Below, one piece after another: positions 1 to 7,252 of a DNA stretch of 25,741 nucleotides. The first letter of the stretch is position 1; each line of letters begins with the position of its first letter. This DNA comes from Negativicutes bacterium (GTDB lineage: Bacteria; Bacillota_C; Negativicutes; Sporomusales_B; JARLHX01), in assembly GCA_031292015.1 (NCBI GenBank), contig JARLHY010000041.1:1-25741 (forward strand). Reading direction: 5' to 3'. Position numbers and translations under genes: made by a program. The notes beneath the pieces were generated by a model. The model saw nothing but the letters and a program-made list of their open reading frames with translations, did not search any database and had not been told where the DNA came from.

Positions 1-21
1 ACTACCTCCAGGAGGACCACG

Positions 22-1338
22 ATGTTTCGTAAGCTGCGGCGACAACTCATTGTCATCAATCTGGTCATCATCGCCGTCCTGTTTCTGATTTTGACAGCCG
101 GGACCTATTTTCTGGCGAAAAACGACCTGACAAAGCATCGGGAGGGTGCCCTCCAGCGAATAGCTGCCGAGGTCAATTCCGGCGCCATCAAGGATTTATC
201 CCACCGGGATCGCCATGGACCGTTTGGGCCCGGCGGTCCCGGTGGGCCGCCGGAATCGGGCTCTGCTGCAGGCCCTCCGGGGCCGCATGATTTTACCGGG
301 CCGCCCGGCCCGCCGGGACCGTCACTTTTTTTTGTCAAAACCGACGCCGTCGGGACGGTCACTTTCCAGTCCTCCGACCAACCGCTCGAATCGGCTCATC
401 TGGCCCTCTTGGTCCGGCAGACCCTGTCGCAGGGCGGTACCACCGGAACCATCATCTTCGAGCAGAGCGACTTTAGCTACTACAAAACTCCCCGGCAGGA
501 TGGTCCGGGGATGCTTCTGGTTTTCGAGGACATTCATCAGCAGGAAAACCTGCTCCGCACCCTGGTTCTGGCGTTGATCGCCACCGGCCTCGTCTGCCTG
601 ATCCTGTCCCTGCTGGCCAGCGTCTACATGGCCAACAGGGCCCTCATTCCCGTCCGGCAGGCCTGGCAGCAGCAGAAGGATTTCCTGGCCGACGCGTCAC
701 ACGAACTGCGTACGCCGCTGGCGGTGATCCAGACCAACCTGGAAATTGTGATGAGCAGCCAGGAGGAAACAGTGGCCAGCCAGGACAAATGGCTAAGCAA
801 CATCAGGGATGAGTCGGACCATATGGCTAAATTGGTGAACTCCCTCCTGTTTCTGGCCAGAGCCGACTCTCAGCAGCAGCCGCTGGCCAAGGAACTCTTC
901 GATCTCGACCGCACCGCCGCCGGCGCCGCCGAACCCTTCGTCGGTCTTGCCGCCGCGAAAGGTCTTGCTTTTAACATCCTGGTTGACACCGAAGTAACCA
1001 TTCGCGGGGATGAAGACCGCATCCGCCAGGTCATCGGCATCCTGCTGGACAACGCCATCAGGCATACGCCGCCCGGCGGGACCGTTTCCCTGCAGGTGGC
1101 GCGTTCCGACAACAAAGCCGTAATGACCGTCGCCGATACCGGCGACGGAATACCTTCCGCCCACCTTGCCAAAATATTTGACCGCTTCTATCAGGTGGAC
1201 TCCTCCCGCGGCAAAGGCGGCGCCGGACTGGGCCTGGCTATCGCCAAATGGATCGTCCAGCAGCACGGCGGTCGGATTGAAGCCGTCAGCCCCCCCGGTT
1301 CGGGAGCACGCTTTACTGTCGAACTGCCCCTGCCGTAA
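22..1338 (+). CDS. Two-component sensor histidine kinase with Gly/Pro-rich sensor domain
   Basis: A 438-residue membrane histidine kinase. The ATG at 22 has an AGGAGG ribosome-binding site at 10-15. Hydrophobic segments at about residues 9-31 and 179-203 enclose an extracytoplasmic region of roughly 145 residues. Residues 66-100 of that region are dominated by Gly and Pro in collagen-like GPP/GPG triplets. After the second membrane segment come the HisKA phosphoacceptor box (SHELRTP, His227), an N-box with Asn344 (LLDNAIRH), a G1 box (DTGDGI, 372-377) and a G2 box (GGAGLGLAIAKW, about 399-410), so all catalytic motifs are present. No clear HAMP domain is visible between TM2 and the His box. 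By family knowledge the protein autophosphorylates and passes phosphate to a response regulator. The partner is not in this window but could lie just upstream, since the gene starts at the window edge. The signal sensed is unknown. Confidence 0.93.
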   Translation: MFRKLRRQLIVINLVIIAVLFLILTAGTYFLAKNDLTKHREGALQRIAAEVNSGAIKDLSHRDRHGPFGPGGPGGPPESGSAAGPPGPHDFTGPPGPPGPSLFFVKTDAVGTVTFQSSDQPLESAHLALLVRQTLSQGGTTGTIIFEQSDFSYYKTPRQDGPGMLLVFEDIHQQENLLRTLVLALIATGLVCLILSLLASVYMANRALIPVRQAWQQQKDFLADASHELRTPLAVIQTNLEIVMSSQEETVASQDKWLSNIRDESDHMAKLVNSLLFLARADSQQQPLAKELFDLDRTAAGAAEPFVGLAAAKGLAFNILVDTEVTIRGDEDRIRQVIGILLDNAIRHTPPGGTVSLQVARSDNKAVMTVADTGDGIPSAHLAKIFDRFYQVDSSRGKGGAGLGLAIAKWIVQQHGGRIEAVSPPGSGARFTVELPLP

Positions 1339-1469
1339 CCCAGGCATAAGCAGCGATGTACCCTCTTGACTGCCATGTTTGATAACCAAAACTTTCAGGC
1401 CGTTTCAGCCCCCCTGCTGCCCTTTCCCTACACGGGTACAAAGCTATGGGGAGTTCGCAAGCGGCCTTT

Positions 1470-1479
1470 CTTTGTAACC
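1470..1479 (+). other. 3' arm of a possible leader hairpin in the 1339-1534 gap
   Basis: The 196-bp gap between the kinase and the next gene holds no gene I can support. The sequence at 1435-1443 (GGTACAAAG) can pair with 1470-1479 (CTTTGTAACC, one bulged A), enclosing a G/C-rich loop that itself holds a GGGGA able to pair with TCCCC at about 1488-1492. There is no T-tract, so it is not an obvious intrinsic terminator. It could be an untranslated leader for the gene at 1535. I could not match it to a known riboswitch. Confidence 0.2.
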
Positions 1480-1534
1480 AATGGCATTCCCCCCGCATAT
1501 TCTATACGGCAAGTTCAAACGGGAGGGTGCGAGC

Positions 1535-1978
1535 ATGAGTTGTTATTTTGAAATCAGGGCCAGCCAGAAGTTCGACGTATTTCCCGGCGGCTATTTTGCC
1601 GCAGCCCTTATGGCCGACCAAGCAGTCCTACCGGAAACAGCGGGCCGCGACGAATTTGACTTTCCGGCGACGCTCCTGCCCGGGAAGAGGGTCGCCGGCT
1701 TCGGTCGGCGCAGGACCTATCCCCCGCCTTCCAGCCGACTGGACGGGCAGTCGCCGGAAGCCGCCCCGTCCCTCCCCTTTCCCTGGGAAAAGTCACGGGA
1801 CCTCTCCTTCCGGATTATCACCAATGTCTTGCTCGACCAGGGCCTCATCGCCCGTCATCTGACCCTGCGCGTCGCCGCCCACGACGCCCCGGTCCGGGAC
1901 ATTCCTCTCAGCAGCCCGGACGTCAGGATCGACTGGCCCTGCCGCGGCACCTTCGTGGTTGACGTCGGGGCGATATGA
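1535..1978 (+). CDS. Uncharacterised protein, 147 residues
   Basis: I do not recognise this protein. The ATG at 1535 has a good ribosome-binding site (GGGAGG, 1521-1526) and gives 147 residues. A longer frame from 1481 exists but that start has no ribosome-binding site. There is no signal peptide and no membrane segment. The N-terminal part (MSCYFEIRASQKFDVFPGGY) and the C-terminal half (from about residue 85, with alternating hydrophobic residues such as FRIITNVLL and LTLRVAAHD) look like folded beta-rich protein. The middle, about residues 50-80, is Arg/Pro/Ser-rich and probably flexible. It follows the kinase on the same strand after 196 bp and converges on the DUF169 operon. Codon use looks like its GC-rich neighbours. 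Function unknown. Confidence 0.6.
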   Translation: MSCYFEIRASQKFDVFPGGYFAAALMADQAVLPETAGRDEFDFPATLLPGKRVAGFGRRRTYPPPSSRLDGQSPEAAPSLPFPWEKSRDLSFRIITNVLLDQGLIARHLTLRVAAHDAPVRDIPLSSPDVRIDWPCRGTFVVDVGAI

Positions 1979-1985
1979 GACCAAA

Positions 1986-2025
1986 CGAATATAACCGGCA
2001 TCTGTATTGATGCCGGTTATATTCG
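1986..2025. terminator. Perfect 17-bp inverted repeat between convergent genes
   Basis: Arms 1986-2002 and 2009-2025 are perfectly complementary over 17 bp around a 6-nt loop. It lies between the convergent ends of the plus-strand gene (1978) and the minus-strand DUF169 gene (2050), so a bidirectional transcription stop is the natural reading. Neither side has a proper T-tract (TAAAG on the plus side, TTTGG on the minus side), so the mechanism is less certain than for a classical intrinsic terminator. Confidence 0.6.
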
Positions 2026-2049
2026 TAAAGAACCAGTTAAGCGGGACTA

Positions 2050-2868
2050 TTATCTCCTGTCTCTACGGGCAATTTGCTCCGGTGTCCCATATGCGCCGGT
2101 GTAATAATTATGGTTAAAAACGATTTCCAAAGCCTCTTTCTGACCGGCATCCGCCAATCTTTGAGCAATTCGCTCCTTATCCTTGTTGGGTTCCATAGGA
2201 TTGACCGTTTTACGGAGGCCATCGAGTATCTGCCCCATATAATGATATGGAATACCGATTCCCAATTCGTCTTTCGACCACTGAGCAACACATCGGGTTC
2301 CTGAACAAAGCATAGAAACATTCGGCAGATTTCTTTCATAAGGATAGGAAGTACACTCCTGGCAGATAGCACACATCCCGGCCATTTTAATGCTACTCAA
2401 CTGACCGCTATGGTACGCATACCCCTGCAAGATTCGCATGGCATTATATGGTGTTGTGACAAGGATAACAACATCCGGTTTGCTGTTAACATATTGTTCA
2501 AGCGGCATGATTTCGACACCGCTGCATTTATGAACGCAATAAACCATCTCCCTGGCAACCGAGCGGCTGACACCCAGATTTTCGTAAACACCCAGTTTTG
2601 CATGCCTGCTGCCGGAAACTGCGTCTTCAGTGACAGCAGCCATCCCCAGTGCTCTGGAAGCAGCAAAACAGCCGCAATGCGACACATCCATTTTATAGCT
2701 GCGGCCTTGTCCTGCCCATTTGACAGCTGTGCAATAAGGCATTCCAGCGGGGGATATGGCAGTCTGACTTAATGCATAGTCAGCTTCAGTCAGCAAAAAT
2801 TTGATGCCGACAGGTTTTCGGCGCAAATCCAAAAGAAGATCAAGCCACAAGGTATCATTTTGGAGCAT
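2050..2868 (-). CDS. DUF169 family cysteine-rich protein
   Basis: A 272-residue cytoplasmic protein of the DUF169 (COG2043) type, a family without an established function. The start is set at the ATG at 2868: an AGGTGA motif sits 6 nt before it, whereas the longer frame from GTG 2877 would begin inside that ribosome-binding site. Ten cysteines are present, at about residues 46, 65, 67, 111, 115, 166, 169, 172, 188 and 193. They include CGC, CVHKC and CAICQEC groupings that suggest metal or Fe-S binding (inference). A nucleotide-binding-like strand and turn (PDVVILVTTPYNAMRIL) lies near 131-147. It is the last gene of an operon, 25 bp after the NLPA-type lipoprotein, so it probably acts on or senses what the importer brings in. 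No signal peptide. Confidence 0.85.
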   Translation of the reverse strand: MLQNDTLWLDLLLDLRRKPVGIKFLLTEADYALSQTAISPAGMPYCTAVKWAGQGRSYKMDVSHCGCFAASRALGMAAVTEDAVSGSRHAKLGVYENLGVSRSVAREMVYCVHKCSGVEIMPLEQYVNSKPDVVILVTTPYNAMRILQGYAYHSGQLSSIKMAGMCAICQECTSYPYERNLPNVSMLCSGTRCVAQWSKDELGIGIPYHYMGQILDGLRKTVNPMEPNKDKERIAQRLADAGQKEALEIVFNHNYYTGAYGTPEQIARRDRR

Positions 2869-2893
2869 GTGTATCACCTATCATTCATTTTTA

Positions 2894-3712
2894 CTAGTTA
2901 ATATACTCGTACAAACCTCCATAATAATCTTCAGCAAACTTTCTGACTTTCTCACTGCGAAAAGCGCTTACCAGATCAGCCGCCCATGGAGCATCGGCAT
3001 TTTTGGTTTTGACGACTACGCCTTGCGGATAATTTTCGGGATGCTTGTCCCGAATCAGATAGGATCTGAAATCCTTTTTGGCATTTCTCATATGACTAAA
3101 GAAAGCGATGGAAGCATCCACATCTGCTAAAGAACGTACCGTCTGCGTCTGATCCATATCCCTGAATTTAAAGTTGTGCGAATTTTTAGCAATATCCAAC
3201 AGTGAAGCTTTGTCAATATTATCTTTAAGGGTAATCAGCCCGGCATCGCTGAGTATTCTGAGACCCCGGTCCATGTTCATGGCATCGTTCATGATAGCAA
3301 TCGTTGCCCCGTCAGGGATCTGGTCAATGCTCTTGTATTTTTCCGAGTAAAGTCCCATTCCCACTGCATAGAGATAGGGCTTCAACATAACCAAATCTCC
3401 TTTATTGGCTTGATTAAAACTCTCCATAAACGGCTTGTGAACAACTAAAACACAGTCCACGCTGCCATCATTCGCAGCAACCAAAGTATTTACATTGTTA
3501 TCAAAAACCTTATAGGTAACTTTGTAGCCTTTTTCAGCCATAACCGGGACGACAGCGTCAACTAACGCCTGGGTAGTCTCGGCACAGGCAATCGTTATAT
3601 CCGTTTTTTTAGCTGTATTTTGTGCATCTCCGGGTTTGGCGCCGTTACCGCAACCTGCCATAGCCATACTGACCCCTAACAACAATACCAAGACAAGCTT
3701 TTTCAAATTCAC
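2894..3712 (-). CDS. NLPA/MetQ-type substrate-binding lipoprotein of ABC importer
   Basis: A 272-residue extracytoplasmic solute-binding lipoprotein. It starts with GTG at 3712, after an AGGAGA motif about 10 nt upstream. The signal peptide has a KK charge pair and hydrophobic core, ending in a lipobox AMAGC with the lipidated Cys at 21. The mature part has the periplasmic-binding fold of the NLPA/MetQ family, including a DGATIAIMNDAMNMDRGLRIL stretch equivalent to the family's ATI..ND..N..R.L.LL motif. Several usually conserved MetQ positions differ (NDAMNMDRG instead of the common NDPTNxxRA), so the ligand may not be methionine. It follows the permease gene by 17 bp and is followed by DUF169 after 25 bp. 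Confidence 0.88.
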   Translation of the reverse strand: MNLKKLVLVLLLGVSMAMAGCGNGAKPGDAQNTAKKTDITIACAETTQALVDAVVPVMAEKGYKVTYKVFDNNVNTLVAANDGSVDCVLVVHKPFMESFNQANKGDLVMLKPYLYAVGMGLYSEKYKSIDQIPDGATIAIMNDAMNMDRGLRILSDAGLITLKDNIDKASLLDIAKNSHNFKFRDMDQTQTVRSLADVDASIAFFSHMRNAKKDFRSYLIRDKHPENYPQGVVVKTKNADAPWAADLVSAFRSEKVRKFAEDYYGGLYEYIN

Positions 3713-3729
3713 TGTAATTTCATCTCCTG

Positions 3730-4410
3730 TTATATTTTTTTTACTTTTCTGTATAGGAGTTCTCCAATACCTTGGATAGCCAATACCATAACAAACAAAA
3801 TCACCACGATGGCATACATCATTACATCATCAAAGCGCTGATAACCAAAAGTCAGCGCTACTGCGCCCAAGCCTCCGGCGCCCACTGCTCCTGCTAATGT
3901 TGTACTGGCCAGGAATAAAATAGTGGTCGTGGTCAAACCCGACACTATGGATGGCAGTGCTTCAGGAAAAAGCACTTTAAACATGATCTGACTGTTGCTG
4001 GCGCCAAAAGATCTCGCCGCCAAGATCACATTGGTATCCACCTCTTGTAAGCTTGCTTCCATATAGCGGGCAATAACCGGAAAGGCTGCCAGGGTTAAAG
4101 GAACAATCGCAGCCTTTTCACCGATCGAAGTACCCACAATAGCCCGGGTCAGCGGAGATATGGCAACAATGAGTATAATGACCGGAAATGACCGGATCAT
4201 GTTGACAATAAATCCGACGATCTTATAACACTTCCTATTGGGTTTCAAGCCATAAGGTGATGTCATCACAAGTAAAATTGCCACAAAAGTACCGATGATA
4301 AAGCCAAGCAACATCGAAAAGAAAAGCATCAGCAACGTCGAACCAATCGCGGGAAGAATGATATGTGGCAAATCATCAAACAACCTGGTAGTAGAAAGGT
4401 CAAAAAACAT
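3730..4410 (-). CDS. MetI-type ABC transporter permease
   Basis: A 226-residue integral membrane permease of the methionine-type ABC importer family. The start is placed at ATG 4410, with GAGGTGA 5 nt upstream. The open frame runs on to 4473, but that extension lies within the ATPase gene. About five hydrophobic segments are visible. The EAA loop that contacts the ATPase is at about residues 118-150 (EASLQEVDTNVILAARSFGA, followed by VLFPEALPSI). This is the standard BPD_transp_1 arrangement. The start overlaps the end of the ATPase gene by 11 bp, so the two are translationally coupled. Substrate is inferred from the family only. Confidence 0.9.
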   Translation of the reverse strand: MFFDLSTTRLFDDLPHIILPAIGSTLLMLFFSMLLGFIIGTFVAILLVMTSPYGLKPNRKCYKIVGFIVNMIRSFPVIILIVAISPLTRAIVGTSIGEKAAIVPLTLAAFPVIARYMEASLQEVDTNVILAARSFGASNSQIMFKVLFPEALPSIVSGLTTTTILFLASTTLAGAVGAGGLGAVALTFGYQRFDDVMMYAIVVILFVMVLAIQGIGELLYRKVKKI

Positions 4411-5386
4411 TGGCTTCACCTCGTGAGCTGACACCGGATTCAAATACGACACAATCCAGCCTATTATTGGCACAATAGGTCATAGTCCGTTCCAGCTCTT
4501 CAGCGGCAATGCTCAGATACAGATGGCCAAAACTTTTATCATGAAATTGTTCAATGTCGGCTGACACAATCGAAAAATCAATTTTTAAACCATACAAAAA
4601 CGATGGGTTGACGTCGGAATCTCTAACGGAAAGCTTGATAATGGAGCGACCGGGCGGTGCAGCAAGCTCCTTCCTTCCGACCAGTTCGAGCAATTCAGGC
4701 GGTTCTTCCAGAAAGACAGTCGCCACAGAACCTTCAACAGCAATCCTATTGCCAGTGATAATAGCCATTCGGTCACAGACGGTTTTTACAACCGACATAT
4801 CATGAGTCACTATCACGATCGTGATGCCCATCTGACGGTTAACATCCGCGAGCAGCTCCAAAACAGACTTGGTGATCGCAGGATCTAACGCCGAGGTAGC
4901 CTCATCACTTAGGAGAATATCGGGTTCAAGCGTCAATGCCCTTGCAATTGCGACCCGTTGCTTCTGCCCGCCTGACAGTTCATGAGGCAGAGATTTCATT
5001 TTACCGGCCAGCCCCACCAGTTCCAGTAAGTCTTCAGCCTTTTTCCTCATTTTAGTTTGAGGATATTTCCAGCATTCCATCGGCAGCATAACATTGTCTA
5101 ATACGGTTTTGCGATTTAAGAGAGCAAAGTTCTGAAAAATCATTCCGATTTTACGTCGGAATATCCGTAGTTCTTTCTCGGAAAGTGTTAAAATATCTGT
5201 GTCATTCACGATCATTTTGCCTTTATCAAAAGTCTCTAACCCGTTGATACACCTCAGCAAAGTCGATTTCCCCACGCCGCTTTGACCCACAACACCGAAA
5301 ATCTCGCCTTGTTGTACATGCAAGTTGATATCAGTCAGCACATTGATATTATTGTAGGATTTACAAAGATTTTGCACCTTTATCAT
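4400..5386 (-). CDS. MetN-type ABC importer ATPase with C-terminal NIL domain
   Basis: A 328-residue ATPase that energises the importer. Walker A is GQSGVGKST (34-42), the signature is LSGGQ (137-141) and Walker B is ILLSDE (157-162), followed by ATSALDP and the switch His (VTHDMS). Residues from about 245 to the end match the position and pattern of the ligand-sensing NIL domain of MetN, which in methionine importers binds methionine and inhibits transport. The ATG at 5386 begins the operon ATPase-permease-lipoprotein-DUF169. I saw no S-box (SAM) riboswitch in the 5387-5660 region that would lead this transcript, which weakens a straightforward methionine assignment. The gene symbol is left blank for that reason. 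Third bases are AT-richer than in the flanking genes. Confidence 0.9.
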   Translation of the reverse strand: MIKVQNLCKSYNNINVLTDINLHVQQGEIFGVVGQSGVGKSTLLRCINGLETFDKGKMIVNDTDILTLSEKELRIFRRKIGMIFQNFALLNRKTVLDNVMLPMECWKYPQTKMRKKAEDLLELVGLAGKMKSLPHELSGGQKQRVAIARALTLEPDILLSDEATSALDPAITKSVLELLADVNRQMGITIVIVTHDMSVVKTVCDRMAIITGNRIAVEGSVATVFLEEPPELLELVGRKELAAPPGRSIIKLSVRDSDVNPSFLYGLKIDFSIVSADIEQFHDKSFGHLYLSIAAEELERTMTYCANNRLDCVVFESGVSSRGEANVF

Positions 5387-5718
5387 CGTCTCTTACCGCC
5401 TCATTACTAACTGCTGCCATTGGTCATAATGTCAAGCCGGTATGAGATTCACCGAATGAAATCTCCGCCCCGGTAGTAACTAGATCCAGAAGTGCTCATA
5501 ACCCACACGCTAATGGAATATGTACGATTAAACCATATCCAGATTCTATGTTTGCTAAATATTATTTCTATAGCCCTTTCAGAATTCCTCCCGTCAGATA
5601 GATGAAGCATATTTCCGGCTCAATTGATCCAAACTGATCTCCGCAAAAATACTATGTCGTAAACACTTTTGTTTTTGGCGTTATCTTGTCTTGCTGCGAA
5701 ACTAATATGGCAAGAGCA
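5387..5718 (-). promoter_or_regulatory. Gene-free upstream region of the MetN-type operon
   Basis: About 330 bp of AT-rich sequence precede the ATPase gene on the minus strand. A TTGACA (5430-5435) is present, but the best -10 match (TTAGTA, 5405-5410) sits at a long 19-bp spacing, so the promoter is tentative. A small hairpin (GAGA..TCTC with a TTCGG loop) lies at about 5443-5464. No S-box, T-box or other riboswitch I know was recognised. Confidence 0.25.
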
Positions 5719-5719
5719 A

Positions 5720-5750
5720 GGCCGCAAAGGTGTCCGGCGCCTTTGCGGCC
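5720..5750. repeat. 11-bp inverted repeat (GC-rich hairpin)
   Basis: Arms 5720-5730 and 5740-5750 are perfectly complementary (GGCCGCAAAGG / CCTTTGCGGCC) around a 9-nt loop. On the minus strand it comes after the U-tract of the MFS terminator, and on the plus strand it is followed by an A-tract. It is therefore not itself a standard intrinsic terminator in either direction, but may back up the MFS transcript end. Confidence 0.6.
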
Positions 5751-5754
5751 GGCG

Positions 5755-5794
5755 AAAAAAAAAAAGAGGAAGGCACCTCGCCTCCCCCTTTTTT
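5755..5794 (-). terminator. Intrinsic terminator of the NIF3-MFS operon
   Basis: On the minus strand, an A6-G5-AGGC arm pairs with GCCTTCCTC-T6 around a GAGGT loop (with two G-U pairs) and continues into a run of eleven T. It begins 12 bp after the MFS stop codon. Confidence 0.85.
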
Positions 5795-5806
5795 CACAGA
5801 CCTAAC

Positions 5807-7204
5807 CTAGTTTTTCTTTGTCTCATCCAGGATCGCCGTAACCCCCGCCGCAGGTGTCGGGGCCGGAGCAAGCCGGGTCTCGGTCAGTTCATCCAGCGTC
5901 TTGTTCATCGTCTCCTTGCCCAGGAAAATGATATCGGCGGCGATGACCGCCAGAACGACGGTGAACATTGTGAACACGACGGTCATCTTGTCCGGGCCGG
6001 TCATGATGGCGCCGACGGCGATCGGGGCAATAATGCCCCCCGTCCGGCCGCAGGCCGCCGCCCAGCCCACCCCGCTGGCCCTGGCGTTAGTTGGATACTG
6101 TTCAGCCGAAAAAGCGTGAGTGATGCCCCAGGCCCCCAGGTTAAAGAAGGACAGGACACAGCCCCACAGCACGATCTCCGAGGCGCTCTTGGCGAAGCCG
6201 AACATGTAGGCTGCCACGGCGCAGATCGCCAGGAACGAACCCATGGTCGCCTTGCGGCCGATCTTGTCCACAAGATAGGCAGCAGCAAAATAGCCCGGCA
6301 GTTGGACTGCCGTCATCCACATCATGTATTCGAAGGACCGTATCAGGGTATTGCCGCTCTGCACCAACAGCGAGGGCAGCCAGGTGAACATGCCGTAATA
6401 GGCGTACACCATGCCGAACCACAGAACCCAAAGACAGACGGTGCGCTTGATGTAAGTCGGGGACCACAGATCAAGGAAACCGATTTTTTCGTCCACGACA
6501 GCGGTCGTCGCCTCGGCCCGCGGCGGCTCGCCCACTGGCAGGCCCATCTCCTGTTCCAGCTTGGCCACCAGGGCGTGCGCTTCATCAAAGCGGCCTTTAC
6601 TCACAAGATACATCGGCGACTCCGGCAGCGCCTTCCACAGATAAAACGCCAGCAGCACCGGCAGCGCTCCGGTGTAGAAAGCCACCTGCCAGCCGTAGCG
6701 GGGAATGATCACATAAGCCAGCGCGGCCGCCACCATCCAGCCGATGGCCCAGGAGCTGTTTTGCAGCACCAGCATTTTGCCGCGATGCTTCGGAGGAGCG
6801 AACTCGCCCATCAGGGCGTTGGCCACCGGCGGCTGTCCGCCGATCCCTGCGCCGACGATGAACCGGAATACCAGCAGCGACTCATAGCTCCAGGCAATGC
6901 CGCACAGGCCGGTACCGATACTGTACACCACCAGCGTGGCGATAAACATTTTTTTCCGGCCGATGCGGTCCGCCAGGGTACCTGACAAGACGGCCCCCAC
7001 CGCCATCCCCAGCAGGGAGATGCTGCCGATGTAGCCGATCTGGGTCGGGGTCAGGTTCCAGGCCCCGAAGATCTTGGCCAGAACAAACGCCAGAATCCCT
7101 ACATCCAGCGCCTCGAAGCCGATGCCGGCCCCGATCATTACGAGCAGCCGCCAGTGGAACCCGCTCAGGGGAAGCTTGCTCAAACGGTCGGTTATAGTCG
7201 TCAT
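5807..7204 (-). CDS. MFS transporter, NiaP/aromatic-acid-symporter-like
   Basis: A 465-residue, 12-segment major facilitator transporter. The ATG at 7204 follows AAGGAGG with 8-nt spacing. Motif A between TM2 and TM3 is GTLADRIGRKK (75-85). The TM1 segment carries membrane-embedded acids (GFEALDVGILAF, Glu31/Asp34), and PESPMYL (194-200) follows TM6 before a charged central loop. These features match the sugar-porter/NiaP/aromatic-acid:proton symporter groups, which move small organic acids or similar metabolites with protons. The exact substrate cannot be read from sequence. The gene follows the NIF3-like gene by 48 bp and ends in a strong terminator, so the two probably form an operon. Confidence 0.88.
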   Translation of the reverse strand: MTTITDRLSKLPLSGFHWRLLVMIGAGIGFEALDVGILAFVLAKIFGAWNLTPTQIGYIGSISLLGMAVGAVLSGTLADRIGRKKMFIATLVVYSIGTGLCGIAWSYESLLVFRFIVGAGIGGQPPVANALMGEFAPPKHRGKMLVLQNSSWAIGWMVAAALAYVIIPRYGWQVAFYTGALPVLLAFYLWKALPESPMYLVSKGRFDEAHALVAKLEQEMGLPVGEPPRAEATTAVVDEKIGFLDLWSPTYIKRTVCLWVLWFGMVYAYYGMFTWLPSLLVQSGNTLIRSFEYMMWMTAVQLPGYFAAAYLVDKIGRKATMGSFLAICAVAAYMFGFAKSASEIVLWGCVLSFFNLGAWGITHAFSAEQYPTNARASGVGWAAACGRTGGIIAPIAVGAIMTGPDKMTVVFTMFTVVLAVIAADIIFLGKETMNKTLDELTETRLAPAPTPAAGVTAILDETKKN

Positions 7205-7252
7205 GATTGATCCTCCTTACCTGTTATTGTTGCGATAAGTCCGTACTACCTG

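Noticed and set aside
105..362. Minus-strand open frame opposite the kinase Gly/Pro segment
   Set aside because: It is a mirror of the low-complexity GC-rich coding sequence, with no ribosome-binding site of its own.
1431..1480. Cyclic-di-GMP (GEMM) riboswitch suggested by ACAAAGCTATGGGG
   Set aside because: Only a short resemblance; the conserved tetraloop/receptor and closing elements are not found.
5387..5660. S-box (SAM) riboswitch before the MetN-type operon
   Set aside because: No S-box core sequence or terminator arrangement was found on the minus strand.
5669..6985. Long 438-codon plus-strand open frame opposite the MFS gene
   Set aside because: Its product is His/Arg/Gln-rich and without domains, as expected for antisense of a GC-rich membrane-protein gene; the minus-strand MFS has motifs and a proper ribosome-binding site.
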